From Erinaceus europaeus (Eukaryota > Chordata > Mammalia > Eulipotyphla > Erinaceidae): 64,000 bases of DNA. Position 1 is the stretch's first letter. Each line of letters starts with the position of its first letter. A program made the translations under genes and the position numbers. The DNA is taken from the NCBI RefSeq assembly GCF_950295315.1, contig NC_080176.1, positions 33,135,006-33,199,005 of the forward strand, given 5' to 3'. A model generated the notes under the pieces. It did not search any database and was not told the DNA's origin. It worked only from the letters and a program-made list of their open reading frames with translations. Below are positions 9,395-21,760 of the stretch, in pieces.

Positions 9395-12300
9395 AAATAA
9401 TAGTGTTAAAGTATTTTCCATCTTTGATATCAATAAATGTCAATGGCCTGAATTCACCCATTAAAAGGCACAGAGTAGGAAGATGGATCAGAAAACACAA
9501 TCCAACAATATGCTGTCTACAGGAAACCCATCTAACTCAATAAGACAAACACAGACTCAAAGTGAAAGGATGGAAAACTACCAGACAAGCCAATCAAAAA
9601 AAGATTAGTAATAGTCCCAAAATGTGGAAGATCAACAGTACACTCCTTAACAACTACTGCTTCAAAGAGGAAATCAAGGAAGAAATCAAAATGTTTTGAG
9701 AGTTCAATGAAAATAAAGACACAAGCTATGAAAATATTTGAGACACAGCTAAGGCAGTACTGAGAAGGAAGTTCATTGCCATACAAACACACATTAGGAG
9801 TGGGAGACTTCAATACCCCACTCTCACACTTAGACAGATCAACAAAGCAGAGAACCAATAAAGCTAAAAGAGAATCGAATGAAGAGATTGACAGACTAGA
9901 CCTCTTGGACATTTTCAGACTCCTCCACCCCAAAAAACTGGAATACACCTTCTTTTCAAATCCACATAACACATACTCAAGGATAGACCACATGTTAGGC
10001 CACAAAGACAGCATCAATAAATTCAAGAGCATTGAAATCATCCCAAGTATCTTCTCAGACCACAGTGGAGTAAAACTAACTTTTAACAACAAACGGAAAA
10101 TTATTAAAAGACATAGAATTTGGAAACTAAACAACATGCTCCTTAAGAACCACTGGGTCAGAGACTCACTCAAACAGGAAATTCAAATGTTCATTGGAAA
10201 CTAATGAAAATGAAGACACAACCTATCAAAATATTTGGGACACAGCTAAAGCAGTACTGAGAGGGAAACTTATAGCCATACAATCACATATTAAACACCA
10301 AGAAGAAGCCCAAATGAACGACCTTACTACACACCTCAAGGACTTAGAGGAAGAGGAACAAAGGAACCCTAAAGCAACCAGAAGGACAGAAATCACTAAA
10401 GTTAGAGCAGAAATAAACAACATCGAAAATAAAAGAACCATACAAAAGATCAATGAAGCCAAATGTTGGTTCTTTGAAAGATAAAACAAAATTGACAAAC
10501 CCCTAGCCAGACTCACCAAACAAAAAAGAGAGAAGACTCAAATTAGTAGAATTGTAAACGATGCAGGAGATATCACAACTGACACCACAGAAATCCAGAG
10601 AATTCTGCGAAACTTCTATAAAGAACTATATGCCACCAAGCTAGAGAATCTGGAAGAAATGGAACAATTCCAAGAAACCTATGCACTTCCAAAACTGAAC
10701 CAAGAAGAACTACAAAATCTAAATGCACCAATCACAGACAAAGAAATTGAAACCGTTATTAAGAATCTCCCCAACAACAAAAGTCCTGGACCAGATGGCT
10801 TCACAAACGAATTCTACAAAACTTTCAGGAAACAGTTAATACCCATACTTGTCAAGCTATTCCATAAGATTGAAGAAACAGGAATACTCCCTTCCACCTT
10901 TTATGAAGCCAACATCACCCTGATACCAAAAGCTGATAGGGACAGAACAAAAAAGGAAAACTACAGACCAATATCTCTGATGAACATAGATGCCAAAATA
11001 TTAAACAAGATCTTGGCCAACAGGATACAGCAACACATTAAAAAGATTGTTCATCATGACCAAGTGGGATTCATCCCAGGAATGCAAGGCTGGTTCAACA
11101 TCCGTAAATCAATCAATGTCATTCATCACATCAATAAAAGCAAAGCCAAAAACCACATGATTATCTCAATAGATGCAGAGAAAGCCTTTGACAAATCCAA
11201 CACCCATTCATGCTCAAAACTCTACAAAAAATGGGAATAGATGGGAAATTCCTCAAGATAGTGGAGTCTATATATAGCAAACCTACAGCCAACATCATAC
11301 TCAATGGACAGAAGCTGAAAGCATTCCCCCTCAGATCGGGGACTAGACAGGGCTGTCCACTGTCTCCGTTACTCTTCAACATAGTATTGGAAGTTCTTGC
11401 CATAGCAATCAGGCAAGAGAAAGAAATCAAAGGGATACAGATTGGAAGGGAAGAAGTCAAGCTCTCACTATTTGCAGATGATATGATAGTATACATAGAA
11501 AGACCTAAAGAATCCAGTAGAAAATTACTGGAAGTTGTTAGGCAATATAGCAAGGTATCAGGCTACAAAATCAATGTACAAAAATCAGTGGCATTTCTTT
11601 ATGCAAACACTAAATCTGAAGAAGAAGACATCCAGAAATCACTCCCATTTACTGTTTCAGCAAAATCAATCAAATACCTAGGAATAAAGTTGACCAAAGA
11701 AGTGAAAGACTTGTATACTGAAAACTATGAGTCGCTACTCAAGGAGATAGAAACTGATACCAAGAAATGGAAAGATATCCCATGCTCATGGATTGGAAGA
11801 ATAAATATCATCAAAATGAATATTCTCCCCAGAGCCATATACAAATTTAATGCAATACCCATCAAAGTTCCACCAGGCTACTTTAAGAGAATAGAACAAA
11901 CACTACAATCATTTATCTGGAACCTGAAAACACCTAGAATTGCCAAAACCATCTTAAGGAAAAGAAACAGAAATGGAGGCATCACACTCCCAGACCTTAA
12001 ACTATATTATAAAGCCATCATCATCAAAACAGCATGGTACTGGAACAAAAATAGGCACACAGACCAGTGGAACAGAATTGAAAGCCCAGAAGTAAATCCC
12101 AACACCTATGGGCATCTAATCTTTGATAAGGGGGCCCAAAGGATTAAATGGAAAAAGGAGGCTCTCTTCAATAAATGGTGCTGGGAAAACTGGGTTGAAA
12201 CATGCAGAAGAATGAAATTGAACCACTTTATCTCACCAGAAATAAAAATCAACTCCAAATGGATCAAAGACCTAGATGTCAGACCAGAAACAATCAAATA

Positions 12301-13201
12301 CTTAGAGGAAAACATTGGTAAAACACTTTCCCACCTACACCTCAAGGACATCTTTGATGAATCAAACCCAATTGCAAGGAAGACCAAAGCAGAAACAAAC
12401 CGATGGGACTACATCAAATTGAAAAGCTTCTGCACATCCAAAGAAACTATTAAACAAACAGAGAGACCCCTCACAGAATGGGAGAAGATCTTCACATGCC
12501 AGACATCAGACAAGAAACTAATCACCAAAATATATAAAGAGCTCAGCAAACTTAGCCGCAAAAAAGCAAATGACCCCATCCAAAAATGGGCAGAGGAAAT
12601 GAACAAAACATTCACCACAGAGGAGATCCAAAAGGCTAACAAACATATGAAAAACTGCTCTAGGTCACTGATTGTCAGAGAAATGCAAATTAAGACAACA
12701 CTAAGATACCACCTCACTCCTGTAAGAATGGCATACATCAAAAAGGACAGCAGCAACAAATGCTGGAGAGGATGTGGGGACAGAGGAACCCTTTTACATT
12801 GCTGGTGGGAATGTAAATTGGTACAGCCTCTGTGGAGAGCAGTCTGGAAAACTCTCAGAAGGCTAGACATGGACCTTCCATATGACCCAATAATTCCTCT
12901 CCTGGGGTTATACCCCAAGGACTCCATAACACCCAACCAAAAAGAGGTGTGTACTCCTATGTTCATAGCAGCACAATTCATAATAGCTAAAACCTGGAAG
13001 CAACCCAGGTGCCCAACACCAGATGAGTGGCTGAGAAAGCTGTGGTATATATACACAATGGAATACTATGCAGCTATCAAGAACAATGAACCCACCTTCT
13101 CTGACCCATCTTGGACAGAGCTAGAAGGAATTATGTTAAGTGAACTAAGTCAGAAAGATAAAGATGAGTATGGGATGATCCCACTCATCAACAGAAGCTG
13201 A
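9395..13201 (+). pseudogene. L1-A ORF2 (endonuclease/reverse transcriptase), broken
   Basis: ORF2p nicks DNA and reverse-transcribes L1 RNA. The N-terminal endonuclease begins INVNGLNSP and contains QETHL. The stretch from about 9599 to 9796 is then replaced by an out-of-order piece of linker sequence. Endonuclease sequence resumes at GDFNTPLS (about 9797) and ends with the HSGVKL block. A one-base shift follows near 10195, a TAA at about 10483, and a one-base loss near 11193. From 11210 to 13201 the frame is open for 663 codons. It holds the RT catalytic motif FADD (11471-11482), the thumb region and the C-terminal cysteine-rich motif CWRGCG...LLHCWWEC (12761-12814). Intact L1 ORF2 is about 1,275 codons. 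Confidence 0.93.
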
Positions 13202-14576
13202 CTTAGAAGATCTGAAAGGGAAACTAAAAGCAGGACCTGATCAAATTGTAAGTAGGGCACCAAAGTAAAAACCCAGTGGTGAGGGGTAGACATGTAGCTT
13301 CCTGGGCCAGTGGGGGGTGGGAGTGGGCAGGAGGGATGGGTCACAGTCCTTTGGTGGTGGGAATGGTGCTTATGTACACTCCTAGCAAAATGTAGACATA
13401 TAAATCAGTAGTTAATTAATATGAGAGGGGGAAATCAATTGTATGTCTCAAAGTTTCTCAAAACACAAACTGAATCTTTTTAATATATAGGCTATGTATT
13501 TGATATACGGACTCTCTCAAAAGCCTAGACCAAGTAGATTAGAAGCTTCCAATAGTACAGCTATATACAAGATACTGGGTACTGTACAGCAAACCACAAC
13601 AAAGGGACTTTTCAAAGTTAACCCAATTAACAAATAATGTGATGATAATATTAACTATTGATTGTCTTTTTGAACCCTAAGACAGCAGGAACCTCACATC
13701 TTCACTATAGAGCCCCTACTTCCCCCAGTCCTGGAACCCTTGGATAGGGCCCACTTTCCCGTATACATCTCCCAATCCAAACCAAATAATATTGCATCCG
13801 CCGATCACAATCTAACCAAAGCAACGATTGCCATCTCAACATGCTTCACCTCAGACTGTATCCAGAGACTTCACGTGTGGAATGACAACCCTTCAGCTTC
13901 ATTACTCGGGTGAGACCTTTCCTTTAATAGTACACTCTAATTTCATCTCAGGTGGTTCACTTTCTAACAAAGTCCCATAACCTAGATATACACCAGTTTC
14001 TGTGAGAGAAAGCTTATGTGCACACGTATCCATAAACTACTGCAAAATATATACCTGAAAGCAGGATTACACTAGAGTTTGCAGTGAGTACCTCCCTAAC
14101 ACTTCCTCTCCACTATTCCAAGCTTGGGATCCATGATTGCTCAACAAATTGTTTGGCTTCATATGTTAACTCTCTTTTCAATCACCAGGTTCCAGATGCC
14201 ACCAGGATGCTGGCTAGGCTTCCCTGGATTGAAGACCCCACCAATGTGTCCTGGAGCTCAGCTTCCCCAGAGACACACCCTACTAGGGAAAGAGAGAGGC
14301 AGACTGGGGGTATGGACCGACCAGTCAACGCCCATGTTCAGCGGGGAAACAACTACAGAAGCCAGACCTTCTACCTTCTGCAACCCTCAAGGACCCTGGG
14401 TCCATGCTCCCAGAGGGATAGAGAATGGGAAAGCTACCATGGGAGGGAGTGGGTTATGGGGATTTGGTGGTGGGAATTGTGTGGAGTTGTACCCCTCCTA
14501 CCTTATGCTTTTGTTCACTAATCCTTTCTTAAATAAAAAATTAAAAAAATAAATAAATTAAATAAAATAGAAGCTA

Positions 14577-14780
14577 AGGGCTGGGGTAGTTAGCATAATG
14601 GTTATGCAAAGAGACTCTCATGCCTGAGGCTCCAATGTCCCAGGTGCAGTCCCCTGTATGGCCATTAGCCAGAGCTGAGCAGCGCTTTGTTTAAAAAACA
14701 GAGAGAGACAGAGAGAAAGAAGAAGGAGGAGGAGGAGGAGAGAGAGGGAGAGAGGGAGAAACAGATTCAGAAGAAACCAA
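14577..14780 (+). mobile_element. Type 3 SINE
   Basis: The head 'tagcataatggttatgcaaa' (A-box region), then 'ctcatgcctgaggctccaa' and 'gccagagctgagcagcgct', defines this family. It ends in AGAG/GGA-rich repeats. It sits directly against the tail of L1-A. Confidence 0.85.
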
Positions 14781-15325
14781 CTAAAGCCTTTCTTGAGCTC
14801 ACTGAAATTGTAGTAGATATATTGTCTCTAGTTGTTTTTCCAAAGGACTCAGAAAATGAATAAACACCATTTGTGGAAATAAATGTATTTAAGGTAAACA
14901 TACATTTAACTCACATAAATGTGTAGTTCTGCTGTCTTTAGGTATTCTGAGAAACACATAACTGTAATAGCTTAAAATTATATCCCATAGTAAATAACAT
15001 TCAATATTAATATTTCTATGACATGAATGCAATATACACTGAATATCAGTGGACAGTTCTTTGTAAATATCTGAATTTATCTATAGAAGTATAGAATTAA
15101 ACAAAAAACAGCAACACAAGAAGAAAAACTAGAACAACAACAAAACTACCAGTAGAAAGTGATGAAACAGTATATGAATAGTTTTTGGCTTGTTTATTTT
15201 TCAGATGGCTATGCTGTGCAAATTATTGTTGAATGGGATAAGTATATCTTAGATTACATTTGTTAAAATAATGAGTAATTAAAATATATTTTTAAAATAA
15301 AAATATACAATAGTAAAAAAAAAAA
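14781..15325. other. Unassigned AT-rich DNA
   Basis: Nothing recognised. It ends in an A12 run (15315-15326 region) just before the start of L1-B. Confidence 0.45.
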
Positions 15326-18195
15326 ACACACATTAGGAAACAAGAAAAAGCACAGATGAACAACCTGATTGCACACTTTAAAGAACTAGAAGAGGAAGCA
15401 CAAAGGGACCCTAAAGCAACCAGAAGGACAGAAATCACTAAAGTTAGGGCATAAATAAATAACATTGAAAATAAGAAAACCAAACAAAAGATCAATTAAA
15501 GTAAATGTTGGTTTTTTGAAAGAGTGAACAAAATCGATAAACCTTTAGCCAGACTCACAAAACAAAAACAAAAAAAAAGGGGAAGACCTAAATAAATCAG
15601 ATTGTAAATGAAAGAGGCAATATCACAACATACACCCCAGTAATTCAACATACAATGCGAGGCTTCTATGAACAACTATATGCCACCAAGCTAGAGAACC
15701 TGGAAGAAATGGACAATTTCCTACATACCTACCAACTTCGAAAATTAAATAAAGAGAAACTAGATAATATGAGCAGACCCATCACAACCAACGAAATCGA
15801 AACAGTTATCAAAAACCTTCCCAGGAATAAAAGTCCTGCACCAGATGGTTTTACAAATAAATTCTATAAAACCTTCAAAGTAGAACTAATACCTCTACTT
15901 TTAAAAGACCTCCAGAATATTGAACATATAGGAATACTCCCTTCCAGCTTCTATGAAGCCAACATCACTTTGATACCAAAAGCAGACAGGAACACAACCA
16001 AAAAAGAAAACTACAGACCAATATCTTTGATGAAGATAGATGCTAAAATACTGAACAAAATTCAAGCCCACCAGATACAGCAGTATACTAAAAAGATTGT
16101 TCATCTTTTTTGACTAAGTGGGATTTATCCCAGGGATGCAAGGTTGGTTTAATATACGAAAATCAATCAATGTGATCCACCACATCAATAAAGGCAAGAA
16201 CAACAACCACATGGTCATATCAATGGATGCAGAGAAAGCCTTTGACAAAATCCAACATCCTTTTATGATCAAAATACTACAAAAAATGGGAATAGATGGA
16301 AAATCCCTGAAGATAGTGAAAAATATATATATAGCAAACCTACAGCCAACATCATATTCAATGGTGAAAAACTGGAAGCATTTCCCTTCAGATCAGGTAC
16401 TAGACAGGACTGCCCACTATCACCACTACTATTCAACATAGTGTTAGAAGTTTTTGCTATAGCAATCAGGCAGGAGCATGGCTTTAAAGGGATAAATACT
16501 GAACAAGAAGAAGCCAAACTCTCCCTATCTGTAGATGATAGTATACATAGAAAAACCTAAAGAATCCAGCAAAAGCTTCTGGAAATCATCAGGCAATAGA
16601 GTATGGTGTCAGGCTACAAAATTAACATTCAAAAGTCAGTGGCATTCCTCTATGCAAACATTAAGTTAGAAGAAGATGAAATCCAGAAATCAATGCCTTT
16701 CATTATAGCAACAAAAACAATAAAATATCTAAGAATAAACCTAACCAAAGAAGTGAAAGACCTGTATACTATAAATTATGAGTCACTACTCAAGAAAATT
16801 GAAAAAGACACAAAGAAGTGGAAATATATTCCATGTTCAATAGTTGGAAGAATTAACATCATAAAAATGAATATACTACCCAGAGCCATCTACACATTAG
16901 ATGCAATCCCCATCAAGATCCCCAAAAGGACCTAGAATTGCCAAAACAATCTTGAGAAGAAAGAACAGAACTGGAGGCATCACACTCCCAGGTCTCAAAT
17001 TGTATTATAGGGCCATCATAATCAAAACTGCTTGGTAATGGAACATGAGTAAACACACTGACCAGGGGAATAGAATTGAGAGCACAGAAGTAAGACCCCA
17101 CACCTATGGATATCTAATCTTTGACAAAGGTGCTCAGACTATTAAATGGGGAAAGCAGAGTCTCTTCAACAAATGGTGTTGGACAAAACAGTTTGAAATA
17201 TGCATAAGAATGAAACTGATCCACTATATTTCACCAAACACAAAGGCAAATTCCAAGTGGATCAAGGACTTGGATGTTAGACCAGGAACTATCAGATACT
17301 TAGAAGAAAATATTTGCAGAACTCTTCCGCATAAATTTTAAAGACATCGTCAATGAAACGAATCCAATTACAAAGAAGACTAGGAAAAATATAGACCTAT
17401 GGGACTACATCAAATTAAAAAGCTTCTGCACAGTAAAAGAAACAACTACCCAAACCAAGAGACCCCTCACAGAATGGGAGATCTTTACATGCCATACATC
17501 AGACAAAAGTTTAATAACTAAAATATAAAATATATAAAGAGCTTGCCAAACTACTCAACAACAAGAAAACAAAAAATAGCCCCATCCAAAAATGGGGAGA
17601 GGACATGGACAGAATATTCACCACAGAAGAGATTCAAAAGGCCGAGAAACACATGAAAGATGCTCCAAGTCTTTGATTGTCAGAGAAATGCAAATAAAGA
17701 CAATAATGAAATACCACTTCACTCCTCTGTCAACAGAAAAGGTAGCAGCAACAAATGCTGGAGAGGTTGTGGGGTCAAAGCAACCCTCCTGCACTGCTGG
17801 TGGGAATGTAAATTGGTCCAACCTCTGTGGAGAACAGTCTGGAGAACTCTCAGAAGGCTAGAAATGGACCTACCTTATGATCCTGCAATTCCTCTCCTGG
17901 GGATATAGCCTAAGGAACCCAACACACCCATCCAAAAAGATTTGTGTATACCTATGTCTTAGCAGCACAATTTGTAATAGCCAAAACCTGGAAGCAACCC
18001 AGGTGTCCAACAACAGATGAGTGGCTGAACAAGTTCTGGGATGTATACACAATGGAACTCTATTCAGCTATTAAAAATAGTGATTTCACCATTTTCAGCC
18101 CATCTTGGATGGCGCTTGAAGAAATCATGGTAAAGGAAATCAGTCAGAAACAGAAGGATAACTATGGGATGATCTCACTGACAGGCAGAAGTTGA
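15326..18195 (+). pseudogene. L1-B ORF2 fragment, RT motif destroyed
   Basis: Recognisable RT blocks include [23 protein letters not shown] and [12 protein letters not shown] frameshift falls near 16113. At the catalytic loop (16526-16545) the FADDM consensus reads SVDDS, with about 5 bases lost, so the polymerase site is dead. The C-terminal cysteine region (about 17755-17815) and ends of the WYIYTMEYY type (about 18040) remain in separate frames. The stop TGA lies at 18193-18195. Confidence 0.88.
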
Positions 18196-18440
18196 AAAAC
18201 AAGACCAGAGGAGAAAACACCAAAAATTTGGACTGGAGTTGGTATATTGCACCAAAGTAAAAATCTCTAGTGTGGGTGGGATGGGGGGAAAGTACAGGTC
18301 CTGGAAAAGGATGACCTGGAAAAGGAAGAGGACCTAGTCAGGGGTTTATCATTATGTGGAAAACAGAAATGTACAAACTATTGTATTTACTGTCAAATAT
18401 AAAACATTAAACCCCCAATAAATAAATAAATAAAATTAAA
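15326..18440 (+). mobile_element. L1-B: older 5'-truncated L1
   Basis: It begins abruptly in the ORF2 linker at 'cacacattagg' and runs through the RT and C-terminus to a short 3' UTR unlike that of L1-A. It ends 'cccccaataaataaataaat'. It is more diverged from L1-A than L1-C or L1-F are. About 60 bp of ORF2 is missing near 16924, and there are many frameshifts. I saw no clear target-site duplication. Confidence 0.88.
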
Positions 18441-18714
18441 AATGGGTGTGGGCCTCTACATACGAAGACCACAAAGAATTTAGTTAAAGCATGTCTATAT
18501 TTCAACTGAGGCATCCAAATTCCATCCTGAACAGGTGGTAGTATGTGCTGAATACATGTGATTGTAAAAGGTTCAACCTTGGGTTAAGATGGGAGGAAGT
18601 AAAAAAAAAAAAAAAAGCTGCCAACAGAGAAGGTTATGCCAATATATATAGTGGGGTTGTCTCAGAATATTTTATAAATAAAAAGTGAAGGCATACATGA
18701 ATGTCTTCTTTTTT
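18441..18714. other. Unassigned DNA
   Basis: An A16 run (about 18601-18616) is the only feature. It may be the tail of an unrecognised retroposon. Confidence 0.35.
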
Positions 18715-19245
18715 TACATTTCTTAATTTTTAAAGTTTTAATTAGCTACTTAATATTGATTTACAAAATTACATGTCAACAGGAGCATAATTCCACATTG
18801 TTCCCACCACCAGAGTTCTGAATCCCAAGTCCCCCCCATTGCAAACCACCTCAGTTGTCCCTAGGTTGCAGATATGGGTTAATTGTCATTTCTATGACTG
18901 TCTACATTTGCACATAATTTCCCCCTTTTTCTTCCAGGTCCAATATTCTTTTCCCCTCCAAGCCACACATACCCCTATTACTACAACAAAATATCTCTCC
19001 CCTTTCCTCTCTCTCTCTGGGACCTGATAGAGTTCAGAGCCTTCTTATTCTCTTCCTCCTATCACTTCTCCCCCACTGGGAATATGGATCAAAGTTGCTT
19101 TTGGGGTGCAGAAGGTAGGAGTTCTGGCTTCTGTAATTGCTTCTCTGCTGGATTTGGGTGCTGGCAGGTTGATCCATACTCCCGTACATGAGTATCTTCT
19201 AATGCCCTCTTTCCTACCTCTCCATGAAAAGCCAAAACCCAAAAA
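18715..19245 (-). mobile_element. Old L1 3' UTR fragment
   Basis: The minus strand matches the end of the L1-A 3' UTR, including the parts seen on + as 'ccacattgttcccaccacca', 'gcagaaggtag' and 'tctggcttctgtaattgctt'. It is more diverged, from an older subfamily. Any ORF2 sequence is lost. Confidence 0.75.
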
Positions 19246-19544
19246 GATGGGTTTTCATCTCACCCTGAAAAATTATGCCAGCAACCAAACTGCAGCCCAA
19301 ATACAGATGCAGTGTCCTCGTGACTGTCTGACAAAAAAAATGATCCCATTTGCCTTCAATGTGTCCCAGTTCTGCTTGGGAGACACCTAGCTGAACCGCC
19401 TGGTCATCTGAGGAGCTTCTCCTGGTTTATACCATCTGTCTGTCTGCCCTCCCCCCCGATACACACACACAGACACACACAAAATCTTCACATAACAGAA
19501 AGCCAGGATGCCAGGAAGAGAACTTCAAGACATCCAGAGTTCTG
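19246..19544. other. Unassigned DNA with short CA repeat
   Basis: A short imperfect ACACAC run lies at about 19463-19482. Nothing else is recognised. Confidence 0.4.
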
Positions 19545-19780
19545 AGGCCAGGTAGTGCATGCTCAGCTGAGCACACATGTCACTGTGCGCTAGGACCTGG
19601 GTTCAAGTCCCCAGTCCTCACCTGCAGGCAGAAAGCTATTCGAGCAGTGGAGCAGTGCTGTAGCTGTCTCTCTTCTCTTCTTCTCTATATTCCCCTTTCC
19701 TCTCAATTTCTCCGTCTCTACCCAATAAATTAATTAATTAATAATAATAAGTAAAGAAAGAAACTGAGTTTTGGAAAAGA
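19545..19780 (+). mobile_element. Type 2 SINE
   Basis: The head 'ggccaggtagtgcatgctca', B box 'gggttcaagtcc', CT-rich middle and CCAATAAATTAATT tail mark a moderately diverged type 2 copy. Confidence 0.85.
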
Positions 19781-20106
19781 AAAAATATCCAGCTATTTCT
19801 TCCTCCCCTCTCTGTACTTTCTCTTCTTCCTACATTCTAATGTTCAGATACTTCAACTCCAAAGCAGCCAAACGAATATGAGATGGGAGTGAAACTAAGG
19901 GGTAGGTAGCAGTGACATGTTCTAGAAGCAGAGTCACTGGGACATAAAGGCTAAGAGCTCAGGTGGACCAGGGCATCATCACCCACCATCTGGTCAAACA
20001 CAGACAAGAACCTTAACGTTTGCCACCTGCTCTGAGCTGCACCTTGGAAACATGCTTTAAAGTATCTACCTTGTTCTTTAAAGCATGTGAAGTGGATTGA
20101 GATAAA
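19781..20106. other. Unassigned DNA
   Basis: No recognised repeat, no open frame with motifs. Confidence 0.4.
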
Positions 20107-20118
20107 AAGCTCACCAGT

Positions 20119-20401
20119 GGGGAGTCAGGTGGTAGCACAGCCAGTTAAGCGGACGTGGCGCAAAGCGCAAGGACCAGCATAAGGATCCCGGTTCAAGCCC
20201 CTGGGTCCCCACCTGTAGGGGAGTCCCTTCACAGGCAGTGAAGCAGGTCTGCAGGTGTCTTTCTCTCCCTCTCTCTGTCTTCCCCTCCTCTCTCAGTTTC
20301 TCTCTGTCCTATCAAATAACAACAACAACAGTAACTACAACAATAAAACAACAAGGGTAACAAAAGGGAATAAATAAATAAAATAAATATTTTTTAAAAA
20401 G
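20119..20401 (+). mobile_element. Type 1 SINE with TSD
   Basis: A full type 1 copy with A box TAGCACAGCCA (20133-20143) and B box GGTTCAAGCCC (20190-20200), CAA-rich segment and TAAA tail. A perfect 12-bp duplication AAGCTCACCAGT flanks it (20107-20118 and 20402-20413). Confidence 0.93.
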
Positions 20402-20413
20402 AAGCTCACCAGT

Positions 20414-20664
20414 TAACAAGTCCACCATGCCATGCAAAGTTCAGTTTCAAGTTCATGTACCATATGGAAGAAACCACTGGCACTGAGAAAAGATCTGGTG
20501 CTGAGTGTAGTGTTCTCTTTCCCTCCCGCCCCCCCCCCCATAATGTGGACCAGCAATATTGAAATTACATGTATGTGAAGTCCTGTGCCATCCATAAATA
20601 AAGTAGACAAAATAAAGCATGTAGAATGCTCAGAACAGTGGTAATTCTTCATAAATACTCAGGA
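20414..20664. other. Unassigned DNA with C-rich run
   Basis: A run of about 13 C near 20528-20540 is the only feature. Confidence 0.4.
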
Positions 20665-20800
20665 CTAAAGCACATAAGAAATACCTCATATAACCCCCAC
20701 AAAAATCTGTGAGTTCCTTTGTACAGGTGGACAAACTGAGGCTCAGAGTTTTGCAACTCACTCTAGGAAATGGAGCTCCCAAGCACAGAGCAAGAACCAG
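20665..20800 (-). repeat. MIR fragment
   Basis: The order 'cctcatataacccccacaa', 'gtacaggtggacaaactgag' and 'gctcagag' is the reverse complement of the MIR core ('ctcagtttcctcatctgt...'). Confidence 0.65.
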
Positions 20801-21122
20801 CAGTGAGAGCTGACACCAGACATCAGAGAGTGTGGTCTGATCTCCACAGGCACAAAGAAAGCACCACAGGTAGAGGTGGAAGCTGCATTACAAGTGCTCA
20901 ACTGGCAGGAAATAGGAGTGAACCAAACAGATGGGAAAGGACAAAATGTCATATGAAAGCAGTGGCTGGACTAGGCCAAAGTCCACCATAATCTTTTTTT
21001 TTTCTCTGAATGCTAGCCTTCTGAGGACAGCTGACCAACCTACCCAAGTGGACAGGAGAGGTAGCCTGGAACCATCCACACACCCTGTGTGTTGGCAAGA
21101 AGTAATATGGAAGCATCTTGCT
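20801..21122. other. Unassigned DNA
   Basis: No family recognised. Confidence 0.35.
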
Positions 21123-21137
21123 TTGAAATCGAGCCTA

Positions 21138-21180
21138 GGTCAGGAGGTGGCACAGTAGATAAGGCATTGGACTCTCAAGC
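21138..21180 (+). mobile_element. Tailless tRNA-head retropseudogene (43 bp)
   Basis: The insert is only the 5' half of a tRNA-like SINE RNA. It holds an A-box match TGGCACAGTAG, then 'ataaggcattggactctcaa', and stops in the position of the anticodon loop. It has no 3' half and no A-tail, yet a 15-bp duplication flanks it: TTGAAATCGAGCCTA (21123-21137) and TTGAAATTGAGCCTA (21181-21195), one mismatch. This fits the known class of tailless retropseudogenes made from truncated tRNA or SINE RNA. Confidence 0.75.
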
Positions 21181-21195
21181 TTGAAATTGAGCCTA

Positions 21196-21748
21196 AACGC
21201 CAATGCCTGTAAGACAATATCAAAACATATCCCAGAGTCCCAGAGGAGAAACACACCTCAAGTGAATTCAAAGATCTGTGAACTTCACAAACCAGAAGCA
21301 CGAGTCTACAGCAAGAGGTCAACTTCCTGGGAGAAAGAAAAACTGAAGATGAAAAGAGAAGCAGGTGACACAAGAAATCAAAATGCCTGTAAATATCCAC
21401 ATAGAGGGGGAAGCAGGAAAAGTCAGTGATGCTAAGTATTCATTTGAAAAGTAACAAGAATGTAGAGGAAAAGGACACAGGAATGAAAGTAATGCAATTG
21501 ACAGATTAAAAAAACTAATTTAAAGTTCTTATATAAAGATAATTGACTTTGCAGAAGGATAGAACAGAACAACACAATAAAGTGATGAAAAAGGAATAGA
21601 AAATAAATTTTTTGACCATTAGAAAAAGCATATTCTATGAAGAGAGTCCAGGCAAAAAAAATTTAAATGTAAGAAAAAAAATTAACACCACTCTCAGATC
21701 TGAGAAAATATATTTATCAAAGGTACTGGCATACCATCTACACACATG
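21196..21748. other. Unassigned AT-rich DNA
   Basis: A-rich sequence, possibly a decayed LINE, but no diagnostic block is seen. Confidence 0.35.
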
Positions 21749-21760
21749 GAGGGAAGTCTT

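Larger units (their letters stand above)
7640..14570 (+). mobile_element. L1-A: near full-length L1 LINE
   Basis: An L1 of about 6.9 kb. It has a GC-richer 5' UTR (7640-8372), broken ORF1 (8373-9343), a short spacer, broken ORF2 (9395-13201), a long 3' UTR (13202-14525) and an A/T-rich tail of AAATAAA units to about 14570. The 5' UTR is unlike those of L1-C and L1-F, yet the 3' UTR is very close to that of L1-F (60090-61430). No convincing target-site duplication was found, and the 5' end is set by eye to within about 20 bp. It cannot move on its own, because ORF1 is broken and part of the endonuclease is replaced. Confidence 0.9.

Noticed and set aside
9532..10173. 213-codon minus-strand open frame
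   Set aside because: It is the antisense of the L1-A endonuclease region; several other minus-strand frames (11161-11553, 12409-13056, 57827-58132, 59690-59944) are likewise antisense to L1 ORF2.
14084..14552. Two overlapping ~143-codon open frames
   Set aside because: They lie in the L1-A 3' UTR; the matching region in L1-F (60961-61430) does not keep them open.
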